Assembly (NCBI GenBank): GCA_947472795.1
Contig: CANJBL010000009.1
Span: forward strand, 49,675-113,674
DNA from: Fidelibacterota bacterium
Lineage (GTDB): Bacteria; Pseudomonadota; Alphaproteobacteria; Rhodospirillales; Rhodospirillaceae
Direction: 5' to 3'
DNA: 64,000 nucleotides
In this document: positions 45,047-55,697 of the stretch, piece by piece
Layout of the letters: each line of letters begins with the position of its first letter
Numbering within the stretch: the stretch's first letter is position 1
The notes under the pieces: model-generated
What the model was told of the DNA's origin: nothing
What the model saw: only the letters and a program-made list of their open reading frames with translations
The model's database searches: none
Program-made: the position numbers and the translations under genes

Positions 45047-46531
45047 ATGAACATCACCTTCGCCAAGATTGCCGTGCCCGCTCAGGGCGTCGTTGTTTTG
45101 CCCGTCACCGAAGGCAATAAGCTAGGGGGCGAGGGCAAGAAGCTCGACAAGCGCACGCGCGGCACCATCAGCGCTGCCATGAAAGCCGCCGAGTTCAGCG
45201 GCAAGCGCGACAAGACATTGTCCATCTTCGTACCGGCGGGCACCAAACTCGCCCGCATCGTGCTGGTGGGCTTGGGTGCTGCGAAGACGTTCGACACCAA
45301 TGCTGCCGAGCGCGCCGGTGCTGCGCTCTATGATGTGCTTTCTAAAGATACGACCGTCACCGTTGTGTTCGATGCCGATGGTCTCACCGACGCGCCGAAG
45401 CTCGCCGCCCATCTCGCTGCCGGTGCCCGTCTCAAGTCCTACCGCTTCGCCAAGTACCGCACCAAGGAAGACAAGGACGCAAAACCGAAACTGAAGTCCC
45501 TCGCAATCCAATGCGATAATTTCGCGGGCGCCAAGAAGCACCACGCCGATCTCACGGCGCTGGTCGATGGTGTGTTCATCACCCGCGATCTCGTCACCGA
45601 ACCCGCCAATATCATCTATCCGGAATCCTTCGTCGCCCGCGCCAGGGATCTCACCAAAGACGGCGTAAAGGTGGAAGCCCTCGGCGAAGCCGCCATGAAA
45701 AAACTCGGCATGGGCGCGCTGCTCGGCGTCGGCCAAGGCTCCGAGCGCGAGTCACAGTTGCTGGTCCTGCGCTGGGATGGCGCCAAAAATAAATCGGCGC
45801 CGCCGCTCGCCATCGTCGGCAAGGGTGTGTGTTTCGATACCGGCGGCATTAGTCTCAAGCCGCCCGGCGGCATGTGGGACATGAAGTGGGACATGGGCGG
45901 GGCCGGCGTCGTCGTCGGTCTCATGCGCGCGCTCGCGCGCCGCAAAGCGCCGGTGAATGTCGTCGGTCTCTGCGGCCTCGTGGAAAACATGCCCGATGGC
46001 CGCGCCCAGCGCCCCGGCGACGTTGTTACCTCCATGTCCGGCCAGACCATCGAAGTGCTCAACACCGATGCTGAAGGCCGCCTCGTGCTGGCTGATGTGC
46101 TCACCTACGCGCAACAGCGCTTCAAACCCAAAGCCATCGTCGATCTCGCCACACTGACGGGCGCGATCATCGCCGCCTTGTCGGATCACTACGCCGGCAT
46201 CTTCTCCAACAACGACGACCTTTCGAACCAGCTCACCGCCGCCGGCCAGGCTGTCGGCGAACGCCTCTGGCGTCTGCCCATGGGCGACGAATACGACCGC
46301 GATATCAAATCGCCCATCGCGGATATGAAAAACATCGGCGGCGGCAAGGCGGGCAGCATCACCGCCGCCCAGTTCCTGCAGCGCTTCATCGACAAAGATA
46401 TGCCCTGGGCTCACCTCGATATCGCGGGCGTGGTCTGGAACGAGAAGGGCACGCCTCTCGCGCCCGGCGGCAGCACGGGCTACGGCGTGCGCCTGCTCAA
46501 TCGCTTCATCGCGGATAACTACGAGGCTTAG
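45047..46531 (+). CDS. pepA: Leucyl aminopeptidase PepA
   Basis: PepA is a hexameric, metal-dependent cytosolic aminopeptidase that also binds DNA in E. coli. The 494-residue protein has the M17 motifs VGKGVCFDTGGISLKPPGGM, the signature NTDAEGRLVLAD and the C-terminal AHLDIAGVVWN. It is divergent from cysQ. Two hairpins start at its stop codon. Confidence 0.96.
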   Translation: MNITFAKIAVPAQGVVVLPVTEGNKLGGEGKKLDKRTRGTISAAMKAAEFSGKRDKTLSIFVPAGTKLARIVLVGLGAAKTFDTNAAERAGAALYDVLSKDTTVTVVFDADGLTDAPKLAAHLAAGARLKSYRFAKYRTKEDKDAKPKLKSLAIQCDNFAGAKKHHADLTALVDGVFITRDLVTEPANIIYPESFVARARDLTKDGVKVEALGEAAMKKLGMGALLGVGQGSERESQLLVLRWDGAKNKSAPPLAIVGKGVCFDTGGISLKPPGGMWDMKWDMGGAGVVVGLMRALARRKAPVNVVGLCGLVENMPDGRAQRPGDVVTSMSGQTIEVLNTDAEGRLVLADVLTYAQQRFKPKAIVDLATLTGAIIAALSDHYAGIFSNNDDLSNQLTAAGQAVGERLWRLPMGDEYDRDIKSPIADMKNIGGGKAGSITAAQFLQRFIDKDMPWAHLDIAGVVWNEKGTPLAPGGSTGYGVRLLNRFIADNYEA

Positions 46532-46619
46532 CTTTCGTTAGCGAGCGCAGCGAGCTTAGGAAAGCTAGCCCCCGGCGTTAGTTTCTGTTGGTGAGCGAAG
46601 CGAACCTACAGAAACTTAG
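46529..46619. repeat. Twin hairpins with GAGCGNAGCGA loops after pepA
   Basis: Two successive hairpins share the same plan. The first (46529-46567) pairs TAGCTTTC with GAAAGCTA around GTTAGCGAGCGCAGCGAGCTTAG; the second (46578-46619) pairs AGTTTCTGT with ACAGAAACT around TGGTGAGCGAAGCGAACCT. The loops are alike while the stems differ on both sides in a matching way. The first includes the pepA stop codon. They lie between the convergent pepA and 46650 genes and may end transcription, though no T-tract follows. Confidence 0.7.
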
Positions 46620-46649
46620 CTGGGGAAGTAGGCGCGCTGTTTCGCGTGC

Positions 46650-46946
46650 TTACGGCTTCGTGTTCGGCGACATCCGGTAGGCATACACCTGGTCGGCATC
46701 GCGCTTGACCGAGTCATCGCCCTTGGCGCCCAAGTCGGTGAAGAACTCCGCGATGGCCGCGGCCTGCATCTCGCTCTCGGCTTCGCGGAACAGCCCTTTG
46801 TCGGCGCCATTCTTGAACTTGTGCACGTTGAAAAGTTGGGTCTTGGCATCAGGCGCGGTGCCGACGCACCATTCCTTATATTTGCCGCCGTATTTCGCCA
46901 TGAACTCCTGGAAGTCGTTCAGGATTTCCGATTTGCTCTTGCTCAT
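46650..46946 (-). CDS. Small protein of unknown function
   Basis: The 98-residue protein is soluble and helical at the N-terminus (MSKSKSEILNDFQEFMAKYGG), followed by a segment with KYKEWCVGTAP and LFNVHKFKNGADKGLF, then EAAAI-type helix. No known family is recognised. It is convergent with pepA and stands alone on its strand. Codon usage is like its neighbours, so it is likely a real gene. Confidence 0.65.
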   Translation of the reverse strand: MSKSKSEILNDFQEFMAKYGGKYKEWCVGTAPDAKTQLFNVHKFKNGADKGLFREAESEMQAAAIAEFFTDLGAKGDDSVKRDADQVYAYRMSPNTKP

Positions 46947-47086
46947 TGTTCCTACCCTCGAAGCGCGAAAGCCCCCGGCGCCAACATAACTATAGGTTAG
47001 GTCCGGGCAAGCGTATTTTTAATGACCCGGACGGGGCCAAAGGCTAAACACCGGGCTCCACAGCAAACCAAATCGGAGACGGTGTT

Positions 47087-48310
47087 TTGGCGACTTTGAT
47101 GCGACCCTTTCGAGGCTTACGTCCCGTGCCAGCCCAAGCCGCAGCCGTGGCCGCCCCTCCTTATGATGTGCTCAACACCGAGGAAGCGCGGGCCCGCGCC
47201 GCCGGCAAGCCCAATAGCTTCCTGCACATCTCCAAACCCGAGATAGATCTGCCCGCCGGCACCGATCCTTATGCCGCCGCCGTTTATGCCAAGGGTGCCG
47301 AGAACCTCGCGCGTATGGTCAAAGGTGGTGTTCTGGTCCGCGATGCCGAGCCGCACTATTACGTCTATCGCCTGGAGATGGGCGATCATGTGCAGACCGG
47401 TTTCGTCGGCACGTCATCTGTTGCGGCTTACGACATCAACCGCGTGCGCAAGCACGAGTTCACGCGTCCCGACAAAGAAGATGATCGCGTGCGTCAGATC
47501 GAAGCACTCAATGCGCAGACTGGCCCGGTGCTGCTGGCCTACAAGGCCAACAAGGACCTCCAGGCGGTTATCGACGGCGTGGCGAAGAATGCACCGCTCT
47601 ACGATGTCACTGCCGACGACGGCATTGTGCATACGATTTGGAAAATGGATGACAAAGCCGCCATCGACCGCGTCACGGCGCTGGTTGATGCCATGCCCGC
47701 ACTTTACATCGCCGATGGCCATCACCGGTCCGCGGCGGCTTCACGTGTCGCCGCGAAACGGCGTGAAATTGAATCCGCTGGCTATTTCCTCAGCGTGGCC
47801 TTCCCGCACGACCAGATGCGTATTTTCGACTACAACCGCGTCATCAAGGACCTCAACGGTCTTTCCTCCGATGCTTTCCTCGCCAAGGTGAAGGAAAGCT
47901 TCGATGTGACGCCCGCATCCGCGCAAGTGAAGCCCGACAAGCCGACGCGCTTCGGCATGTTCCTGGACGGCAAGTGGTACCAGCTCGACATCCACGCCAA
48001 GCTCATTCCCGCTACCGACCCGGTTGCGCGCCTCGACGTGAGCCTTTTGCAGGACAACCTCATCGCGCCGGTGCTGGGCATTGCCGATCCGCGCCGCGAC
48101 AAGCGCATCGATTTCGTCGGTGGCATTCGCGGCCTCAAGGAACTCGAAAAGCGCGTGAACTCCGGCGAGATGAAAGTGGCCTTCGCGCTGCATCCCACCA
48201 CGCTCGAGCAGTTGATGGCCGTCGCCGACGCCGATCAGGTGATGCCGCCCAAATCAACATGGTTCGAGCCCAAGCTGGCCGACGGTCTTGTCAGCCATGT
48301 CTTGGATTAA
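47087..48310 (+). CDS. DUF1015 family protein (SerC-associated type)
   Basis: The 407-residue cytoplasmic protein begins RPFRGLRP and AAPPYDVLNTEEAR and has the diagnostic ADGHHRSAAA and FALHPTTLEQLMAVAD motifs of DUF1015. The family often lies near serine-synthesis genes, but here it precedes miaA. A TTG at 47087 with GGAG 8 bases upstream is used as start; ATG at 47099 is the alternative. Function is not known. Confidence 0.9.
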   Translation: MATLMRPFRGLRPVPAQAAAVAAPPYDVLNTEEARARAAGKPNSFLHISKPEIDLPAGTDPYAAAVYAKGAENLARMVKGGVLVRDAEPHYYVYRLEMGDHVQTGFVGTSSVAAYDINRVRKHEFTRPDKEDDRVRQIEALNAQTGPVLLAYKANKDLQAVIDGVAKNAPLYDVTADDGIVHTIWKMDDKAAIDRVTALVDAMPALYIADGHHRSAAASRVAAKRREIESAGYFLSVAFPHDQMRIFDYNRVIKDLNGLSSDAFLAKVKESFDVTPASAQVKPDKPTRFGMFLDGKWYQLDIHAKLIPATDPVARLDVSLLQDNLIAPVLGIADPRRDKRIDFVGGIRGLKELEKRVNSGEMKVAFALHPTTLEQLMAVADADQVMPPKSTWFEPKLADGLVSHVLD

Positions 48311-48312
48311 GG

Positions 48313-49257
48313 TTGGCCTCGACTAAGACTCCGAAAGTCATCGTCGTTGCTGGTCCCACTGCGGCCGGCAAGTCGGCTCTTGCTTTGGCGATTGCCGAGG
48401 AATTCGCGGGCGTCATCATCAACGCCGACAGCCAGCAGCGCTTCGCTGATCTGCGTGTGCTCACCGCGCGTCCGTCGCCGGGGGAAGAGGCGCGCGCGCC
48501 GCATCGGCTGTTCGGTGATCTTTCTGCCGATCAAAGTGGCTCGGCAGCCGAATGGGCGTCCAAAGCCGCTGACGAGATTCGCAAAGCAACGGAGGCAGGG
48601 AAACTGCCCATCCTCTGCGGCGGTACCGGACTCTATTTCCGCGCGCTCATGGAAGGGCTTTCGGACATGCCCGCCGTGCCCAGTGAATTCCGGGATAAAG
48701 CGCAAGCTATGATAGCCAGCATTGGAAATGCCGAATTTCATAGCCGGCTATCGGAGCGCGATCCGGCCATCGCGGCGAGACTCGCGCCCGGCGACACCCA
48801 ACGCATGCTCCGGGCTTGGGAGGTGGTCGAAGCCACGGGCCGGCCCTTGAGCGCCTGGCAGCAGGATCCCCCGATCCCCCCACTCGCTGCTGGGTACTTC
48901 AATATCCTGGTCCTGCCCCCGCGCGAGGAGCTTTACGGTGCGTGCGATGCCCGCTTTCAGGCCATGGTCGCGGGCGGAGGTTTGGCCGAGGTGAAGGCCC
49001 TCCTGGAGCGCAGCCTCGATCTAAAAGTGGGTGCGGGCAAGGCTTTAGGGGTCGCTGACCTCGCCGCCCATATGGCTGGAGAATGCACTCTGGAGGAGGC
49101 CGTCACGCTCGCCCAGACCGCCACGCGGCAGTATGCAAAACGCCAGATGACGTGGTTCCGAAATCAGTTTCGTGCGGATTTACCATTAAGTAAGAAACTT
49201 TCGGCAAGTTTATTCCCAGAAATCTTTGCTAATATTCGTCGTTTTTTATTGACCTAA
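48313..49257 (+). CDS. miaA: tRNA dimethylallyltransferase MiaA
   Basis: MiaA adds a dimethylallyl group to A37 of tRNAs reading UNN codons. The 314-residue protein has the P-loop GPTAAGKSALAL and the conserved TARPSPGEEARAPHRL and GGTGLYFRALMEGL. The usual DSMQVY motif reads DSQQRF here. The start is TTG at 48313, 2 bases after the DUF1015 stop, with GGATTAAGG just upstream, so translation is coupled. miaA-ilvB-ilvN-ilvC is a common alphaproteobacterial order. Confidence 0.93.
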   Translation: MASTKTPKVIVVAGPTAAGKSALALAIAEEFAGVIINADSQQRFADLRVLTARPSPGEEARAPHRLFGDLSADQSGSAAEWASKAADEIRKATEAGKLPILCGGTGLYFRALMEGLSDMPAVPSEFRDKAQAMIASIGNAEFHSRLSERDPAIAARLAPGDTQRMLRAWEVVEATGRPLSAWQQDPPIPPLAAGYFNILVLPPREELYGACDARFQAMVAGGGLAEVKALLERSLDLKVGAGKALGVADLAAHMAGECTLEEAVTLAQTATRQYAKRQMTWFRNQFRADLPLSKKLSASLFPEIFANIRRFLLT

Positions 49258-49295
49258 AGAGACCTCGCGACTAGGTTCCCGCCCTCATCCCCGAC

Positions 49296-49320
49296 AAAGG
49301 GCCGCTTTTTGCGGCTTTCT
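49296..49320 (+). terminator. Terminator after miaA
   Basis: GCCGC TTTTT GCGGC (49301-49315) with flanking AAAGG and TTTCT makes a compact 5-bp hairpin with partial A-T extension. It lies 44 bases after the miaA stop and before ilvB, in the 98-base gap. It is short, so its strength is uncertain. Confidence 0.55.
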
Positions 49321-49355
49321 GTGGGGGTTTTGATGGCTCTGATAGGAAAACGGCC

Positions 49356-51158
49356 ATGGCCGAACGCGCAATGACACTGGATACGACCGATACGGACAGC
49401 GAGCAGCTCTACGTGGGCGCCCGCCTTGTCCTCAAAGCCCTCGAAGAGCAGGGCGTGGAAGTCGTCTTCGGCTATCCGGGCGGCGCCGTGCTGCCGATCT
49501 ACGACGAACTTTTTAAGCAGAACAAAATCCGCCACGTGCTGGTGCGCCACGAGCAGGGCGCGGTGCATGCCGCCGAAGGCTATGCGCGTTCCACGGGCAA
49601 AGTCGGCTGCGTGCTGGTGACCTCGGGTCCCGGCGCCACCAACGCCGTCACCGGCCTCACCGACGCGCTGATGGATTCCATTCCCATCGTCTGCCTCACG
49701 GGCCAAGTGCCCACACACCTCATCGGCAATGATGCGTTCCAGGAAGCCGACACGGTCGGCATCACGCGCCCCTGCACGAAGCACAATTACCTCGTGAAGG
49801 ACGTGAACCAGCTGGCGCAGGTGGTGCACGAGGCGTTTTATGTCGCGCGCTCGGGCCGCCCCGGTCCGGTGGTGGTCGATCTGCCGAAGGACGTGGCCAT
49901 GGCCATGGGCCGCTACGTCACGGCGCCGCGCCGCGCCCAGCACAAAACCTACAATCCGCGCACCAAGCCGGACCCGCAAGCGGTCGCGGCGGCGGTGAAG
50001 CTGATGGCATCGGCCAAGCGTCCGGTGTTCTATACCGGCGGCGGCATCATCAATTCCGGCCCGCGTGCGTCAGCGCTTCTGCGGGAACTCGTGAACGTCA
50101 CGGGCTTTCCGATCACCTCGACGCTGATGGGTTTGGGCGCGTTCCCGGCGGCCGACGAGAAATGGCTGGGCATGCTGGGCATGCACGGCACTTACGAGGC
50201 CAACCTCGCTATGCACGGCTGCGATGTGATGATCAACATCGGCGCCCGCTTCGATGACCGCATCACAGGCAACCTCAAGTTTTTTGCGCCGGAGTCCAAG
50301 AAGATCCACGTCGATATCGATGCCTCCAGCATCAACAAGAATGTCATTGTCGATATCCCGGTGATTGGCGACTGCGCCCTCGTGCTCGAAGAAATGATCG
50401 CGGTGTGGAAGAAACAGCGCTATCAGGCGGACCAGAAAGCGTTGAAAACCTGGTGGCGCCAGATCGAGGAATGGCGCGGGCGCGACTGCCTGCACTATGA
50501 ACAGCAGGGCAAGATCATCAAGCCGCAATACGCCATCCAGCGGCTGTACGAGTTGACCAAGAAACGCGAGACCTACATCACCACGGAAGTGGGTCAGCAT
50601 CAGATGTGGGCTGCACAGTTCTACCGCTTCGAGCAGCCCAATCACTGGCTGACCTCCGGCGGTCTCGGCACTATGGGCTATGGGTTGCCGGCGGCCGTAG
50701 GTGTGCAGATGGCGTATCCGGATGCGCTCGTCGTCGATATCGCCGGCGAAGCCTCCATCATGATGAACATTCAGGAGCTTTCGACGGCGGTGCAGTACCG
50801 CTTGCCGGTGAAGGTCTTCATCATCAACAACAAGTACATGGGCATGGTGCGCCAGTGGCAGGAACTGCTGCATGGCGGGCGCTATTCCGAAAGCTACAGT
50901 GAAACGCTGCCCGACTTCGTGAAGCTGGCCGAGGCCTTTGGATGCGTGGGTATGCGCTGTGATGATGCAGCCAAGATGGATGACACTATCAAGGAAATGA
51001 TCTCGATCAAACGCCCGGTGATCGTCGATGTGGTCGTGGACCAGAAGGAAAACTGTTTCCCGATGATCCCGTCCGGCAAGGCGCACAACGAAATGATCCT
51101 AGGTGCGCAAGAGAAGGCTGAGAAAGCCATCACCGGGGAGGGCCTCGCGCTGGTGTAA
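49356..51158 (+). CDS. ilvB: Acetolactate synthase large subunit
   Basis: The enzyme joins two pyruvates (or pyruvate and 2-oxobutyrate) in the first shared step of valine, leucine and isoleucine synthesis, with ThDP, FAD and Mg. The 600-residue protein has FGYPGGAVLPIYDEL, VRHEQGAVHAAEGYAR, TSGPGATNAVTGL and the ThDP-binding GEASIMMNIQEL...INN. The Mg-ligand motif GDG reads GEA, as is seen in other alphaproteobacterial IlvB. ilvN follows after 30 bases. Confidence 0.96.
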   Translation: MAERAMTLDTTDTDSEQLYVGARLVLKALEEQGVEVVFGYPGGAVLPIYDELFKQNKIRHVLVRHEQGAVHAAEGYARSTGKVGCVLVTSGPGATNAVTGLTDALMDSIPIVCLTGQVPTHLIGNDAFQEADTVGITRPCTKHNYLVKDVNQLAQVVHEAFYVARSGRPGPVVVDLPKDVAMAMGRYVTAPRRAQHKTYNPRTKPDPQAVAAAVKLMASAKRPVFYTGGGIINSGPRASALLRELVNVTGFPITSTLMGLGAFPAADEKWLGMLGMHGTYEANLAMHGCDVMINIGARFDDRITGNLKFFAPESKKIHVDIDASSINKNVIVDIPVIGDCALVLEEMIAVWKKQRYQADQKALKTWWRQIEEWRGRDCLHYEQQGKIIKPQYAIQRLYELTKKRETYITTEVGQHQMWAAQFYRFEQPNHWLTSGGLGTMGYGLPAAVGVQMAYPDALVVDIAGEASIMMNIQELSTAVQYRLPVKVFIINNKYMGMVRQWQELLHGGRYSESYSETLPDFVKLAEAFGCVGMRCDDAAKMDDTIKEMISIKRPVIVDVVVDQKENCFPMIPSGKAHNEMILGAQEKAEKAITGEGLALV

Positions 51159-51188
51159 CCAGAGCTGAGGGATGAGGGACACATAATC

Positions 51189-52942
<1,754 letters not shown>

Positions 52943-52968
52943 TTCTCGCCCGAGATAGAAAATTGAAG

Positions 52969-53002
52969 CGGCCACTTCATGCAAGAAGTGGCCGTTTTTA
53001 TT
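52969..53002 (+). terminator. Rho-independent terminator after ilvC
   Basis: CGGCCACTTC and GAAGTGGCCG form a perfect 10-bp stem around a 6-base loop, followed by TTTTTATT. It marks the end of the ilvBNC transcript. Confidence 0.93.
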
Positions 53003-53013
53003 GGTATTATGCG

Positions 53014-53574
53014 CTATGGTTTGATGCGATTTAGATACGGGGCGAGTTCAGGCGCGTTGAAGAAGAGGGTGCGCGAATTTTCGGCCCCCTCTTTGTATTC
53101 CGCACTCGCTATTCCTTCGGTAACGTCTTTTGGAAGTTGAAGTACGCCGCTGCAGAACAGATAATCCGTCGTGATGACTTTCAAAATCTCAGTTCCGCGC
53201 GGATAGAAGAGACGGCCATCGTATTCGACATCAATGTTACGGATCACGAAGTCGTTCTTATTCAGAAATGAGATGCGGTAATGACTTTGACCACCTTCTC
53301 CGTAAACGTTAGAGCGGATCGCCACCACATCGCCGCCTGAGTCTTTGTTGTTCGGTTCGCGAACCTCTTTTACGGTCAAGTCCTCGTCGGTCTTATTAAA
53401 GTAGATTTCAAATACATTGCCCTCCGTCGAGCGTTGCTCTTTTCCTTCCACTTTTGTCGCTTCATTAAACGCGAAACTCTTTTCCGCGACCTTGCGCAGA
53501 TCGTCGATGCATGCAGCCGACGCCGCGCTCGGCAGGAAAAGAAGCGTCATGAGGCAGGGCACGAGATGTTTCAT
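53014..53574 (-). CDS. Secreted protein of unknown function
   Basis: The 186-residue protein has a signal peptide ending SAASAAC and a mature part rich in beta strands, with EIYFNKTDEDLTVKEV and NKNDFVIRNIDVEYDGRLFYPRGTEI. Two cysteines, one at the mature N-terminus (AACIDDL) and one in DYLFCSG, could pair. The ATG at 53574 is chosen because it starts the signal peptide. The gene stands alone between ilvC and the leuA leader. The lower GC than its neighbours is noticeable but modest. Confidence 0.7.
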   Translation of the reverse strand: MKHLVPCLMTLLFLPSAASAACIDDLRKVAEKSFAFNEATKVEGKEQRSTEGNVFEIYFNKTDEDLTVKEVREPNNKDSGGDVVAIRSNVYGEGGQSHYRISFLNKNDFVIRNIDVEYDGRLFYPRGTEILKVITTDYLFCSGVLQLPKDVTEGIASAEYKEGAENSRTLFFNAPELAPYLNRIKP

Positions 53575-53902
53575 GGAGGAGCCCGGGCGTAAGGAGTTCG
53601 ATGACCCGCCAAGATGATACGCGAGCCTTCTCACCTTGTGGATAAGTAGCGCAAGCAATGGGCGTGTTAACCATTTTTAACGGGGCGGGTTTTTCTCATA
53701 ACCGGCCCCAATACTTAAGAAATTCCGCCAAAAAATCGACGTCCAGCGGCCCCTTTGGCCCTTCCCTTACGCACGCCTTCATGACAAATTAACCGCGCTG
53801 CAGCAGTTTAGCGTGCGACAGTCTTAAGACGGCTGTTGAGAAAACTTTATAAGCCTTTGATTTGTGGGCAAAAACGCGCAACGGCAAGAGGGAATAACGT
53901 TC
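53575..53902. promoter_or_regulatory. Gap before the leuA leader: DnaA-box, CtrA-like site and possible promoter
   Basis: The gap has a perfect DnaA-box TTATCCACA on the minus strand (53637-53645), a TTAACCAT-NN-TTAA block (53667-53680) like a CtrA half-site, and a candidate promoter TTAAGA (53824-53829), 18 bases, TATAAG (53848-53853) pointing to leuA. No gene is supported. The single DnaA-box does not make an origin. Confidence 0.4.
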
Positions 53903-54043
53903 GTGGCTACCGCGACCCGCATTGCAACCGAGTCCGACCGCATGGCAACCGCCGTGGGGGTGGGTTCGTTGCTGCCGGCTGTGGCTTTCACGGGCGTCGC
54001 ACTGCGTCTTGCTGACCGGGGTCTGCGACTTATTCGCCCCTGA
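53903..54043 (+). CDS. Possible leuA leader ORF, 46 codons
   Basis: A GTG-started open frame with AGAGGGA about 10 bases upstream encodes 46 residues and ends 93 bases before leuA. Six of its last 24 codons before the final Pro are leucine codons (SLLPAV, ALRLADRG, LRLIRP). Its stop codon lies in the first base pairs of a hairpin, and a second hairpin with a T7 run follows. This is the layout of a ribosome-mediated attenuator for leucine, but the leucines are not in one block, so it may be a chance frame. Confidence 0.3.
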   Translation: MATATRIATESDRMATAVGVGSLLPAVAFTGVALRLADRGLRLIRP

Positions 54044-54111
54044 GCGCCAAGCACCTGTCGAGCGACAGGCGTTCAGGGGGATTTCAAGGTCGTTCACGAA
54101 CCGATTTTTTT
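54041..54111 (+). promoter_or_regulatory. Two hairpins between leader ORF and leuA (possible attenuator)
   Basis: The first hairpin pairs CCTGTC with GACAGG (54054-54069) and outside it TGAGCG with CGTTCA (54041-54075). The second pairs GGTCG with CGA-CC with one bulged A (54088-54102) and is followed by GATTTTTTT (54103-54111), like a weak terminator. leuA starts 26 bases further on. Confidence 0.4.
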
Positions 54112-54136
54112 GACCCCAAGTCGTGAGAGCAAAACC

Positions 54137-55684
54137 ATGAGTGCCAACAATCGTGTCTTGATCTTCGATACCACCATGCGGGACGGCGAGCAGTCCCCGG
54201 GTGCATCGATGAATCGTGACGAGAAAATCCGCATCGCCAAGGCCTTGGAAGAGATGCGCGTCGACATCATCGAAGCCGGCTTTCCCATCGCATCGCAGGG
54301 CGACTTCGAGGCCGTGCAAGCCGTCGCCAAAGCCGTTACCGAGTCCACCGTCTGCGGCCTGGCCCGCGCCGCCAAGGCCGACATTGACCGTGCCGGCGAA
54401 GCTTTGAGACCTGCCAAGCGCAAGCGCATCCATACCTTCATCGCCACCAGTCCGCTCCACATGCGGGTAAAGCTGCAGATGGAGCCGGACGCCGTCCTCA
54501 AGATGGTCACCGAAAGCGTGACCCGGGCCCGCAATTACACCGATGACGTGGAATGGTCGGGCGAGGATGCCACCCGTTCCGAGCATGATTTCCTCTGCCG
54601 CTGCGTGGAAGCCGCCATCGATGCCGGCGCACGCACGGTCAATATCCCCGACACCGTGGGTTACACGGTGCCGGATGAGTACCACGCCCTCATCAGCATG
54701 CTGATCAACCGCGTGCCCAATATCGACAAGGCCATCATCTCGGTTCATTGCCACAATGACCTGGGCTTGGCGGTCGCCAACTCGCTGGCCGCCGTGCAGG
54801 CGGGGGCCCGCCAGGTGGAATGCACCATCAACGGCCTCGGCGAGCGCGCCGGCAACTGCGCCATGGAGGAAGTGGTCATGGCCTTGCGCACACGCAAGGA
54901 CCACATGCCCTTTACCACGGGCATCAAGACCGAGATGATCACGCGCAACTCGCACCTGATCTCGACCATCACCGGCTTTCCGGTGCAGCCCAACAAGGCC
55001 ATCGTCGGCGCGAATGCGTTCGCCCATGAGTCCGGCATTCACCAGGACGGCATGCTGAAGGACGCCAGCACCTACGAGATCATGACCCCGGAATCCGTGG
55101 GCTTGCGCAAATCCAACCTGGTCATGGGCAAGCTCTCGGGCCGCCATGCCTTCCGCGCCAAGCTGGAAGAACTGGGCTACAAGCTGGGCGACAACGCCAT
55201 CAACGATGCCTTCAAGCGCTTCAAGGATCTCGCCGACAAGAAACGCGAGGTCTTCGACGAAGACATCGTCGCGCTGGTGGATGACGCCGTGGGGCGTGAG
55301 AACGACCGCATCAAGTTCATCTCGCTGGAAGTTGTCGCCGGTACGCGCATCGCGAAGCAGACGGCGGATATCGAGCTGGACGTGGACGGCGTGGTGAAAA
55401 CCGCCAAGGCCACCGGCGATGGTCCGGTGGACGCGCTCTTCAACGCGATCAAGATGCTCACCACCAACACGCAGCACTTGCAGATCTATCAGGTGCACGC
55501 GGTGACGGGTGGCACGGATGCCCAGGCTGAAGTGATGGTGCGCCTGGAAGAGAACGGCAAGACAGTGCAGGGACAAGGTGCCGACGCGGACACGCTGGTA
55601 GCGTCCGCGCGTGCTTATATCAATGCGCTCAACAAGCTGCTGGTGAAGCGGGAGAAGAGCGCGCCCGCGGCGCTGTCGGCATAA
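54137..55684 (+). CDS. leuA: 2-isopropylmalate synthase
   Basis: LeuA makes 2-isopropylmalate from acetyl-CoA and 2-oxoisovalerate, the first step specific to leucine. The 515-residue protein has the catalytic TTMRDGEQSPGASM, HCHNDLGLAVANSLAAVQAGARQVECTINGLGERAGN and NAFAHESGIHQDG, then a C-terminal regulatory domain that senses leucine. Length is normal for the long bacterial form. Its start at 54137 is preferred as the family starts just before the RVLIFDTTMRDG segment. Confidence 0.96.
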   Translation: MSANNRVLIFDTTMRDGEQSPGASMNRDEKIRIAKALEEMRVDIIEAGFPIASQGDFEAVQAVAKAVTESTVCGLARAAKADIDRAGEALRPAKRKRIHTFIATSPLHMRVKLQMEPDAVLKMVTESVTRARNYTDDVEWSGEDATRSEHDFLCRCVEAAIDAGARTVNIPDTVGYTVPDEYHALISMLINRVPNIDKAIISVHCHNDLGLAVANSLAAVQAGARQVECTINGLGERAGNCAMEEVVMALRTRKDHMPFTTGIKTEMITRNSHLISTITGFPVQPNKAIVGANAFAHESGIHQDGMLKDASTYEIMTPESVGLRKSNLVMGKLSGRHAFRAKLEELGYKLGDNAINDAFKRFKDLADKKREVFDEDIVALVDDAVGRENDRIKFISLEVVAGTRIAKQTADIELDVDGVVKTAKATGDGPVDALFNAIKMLTTNTQHLQIYQVHAVTGGTDAQAEVMVRLEENGKTVQGQGADADTLVASARAYINALNKLLVKREKSAPAALSA

Positions 55685-55697
55685 GAGTTTAAAGCCC

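Noticed and set aside
50737..50770. Loss of the Mg-binding GDG motif in IlvB (reads GEA)
   Set aside because: An acidic residue is kept and this form is, as far as I recall, usual in alphaproteobacterial IlvB; the rest of the site is intact.
53637..53902. Possible replication origin, from a perfect DnaA-box and A/T-rich stretches
   Set aside because: Only one consensus box is present, with no box cluster, no DUE-like repeats and no dnaA, dnaN or hemE nearby.
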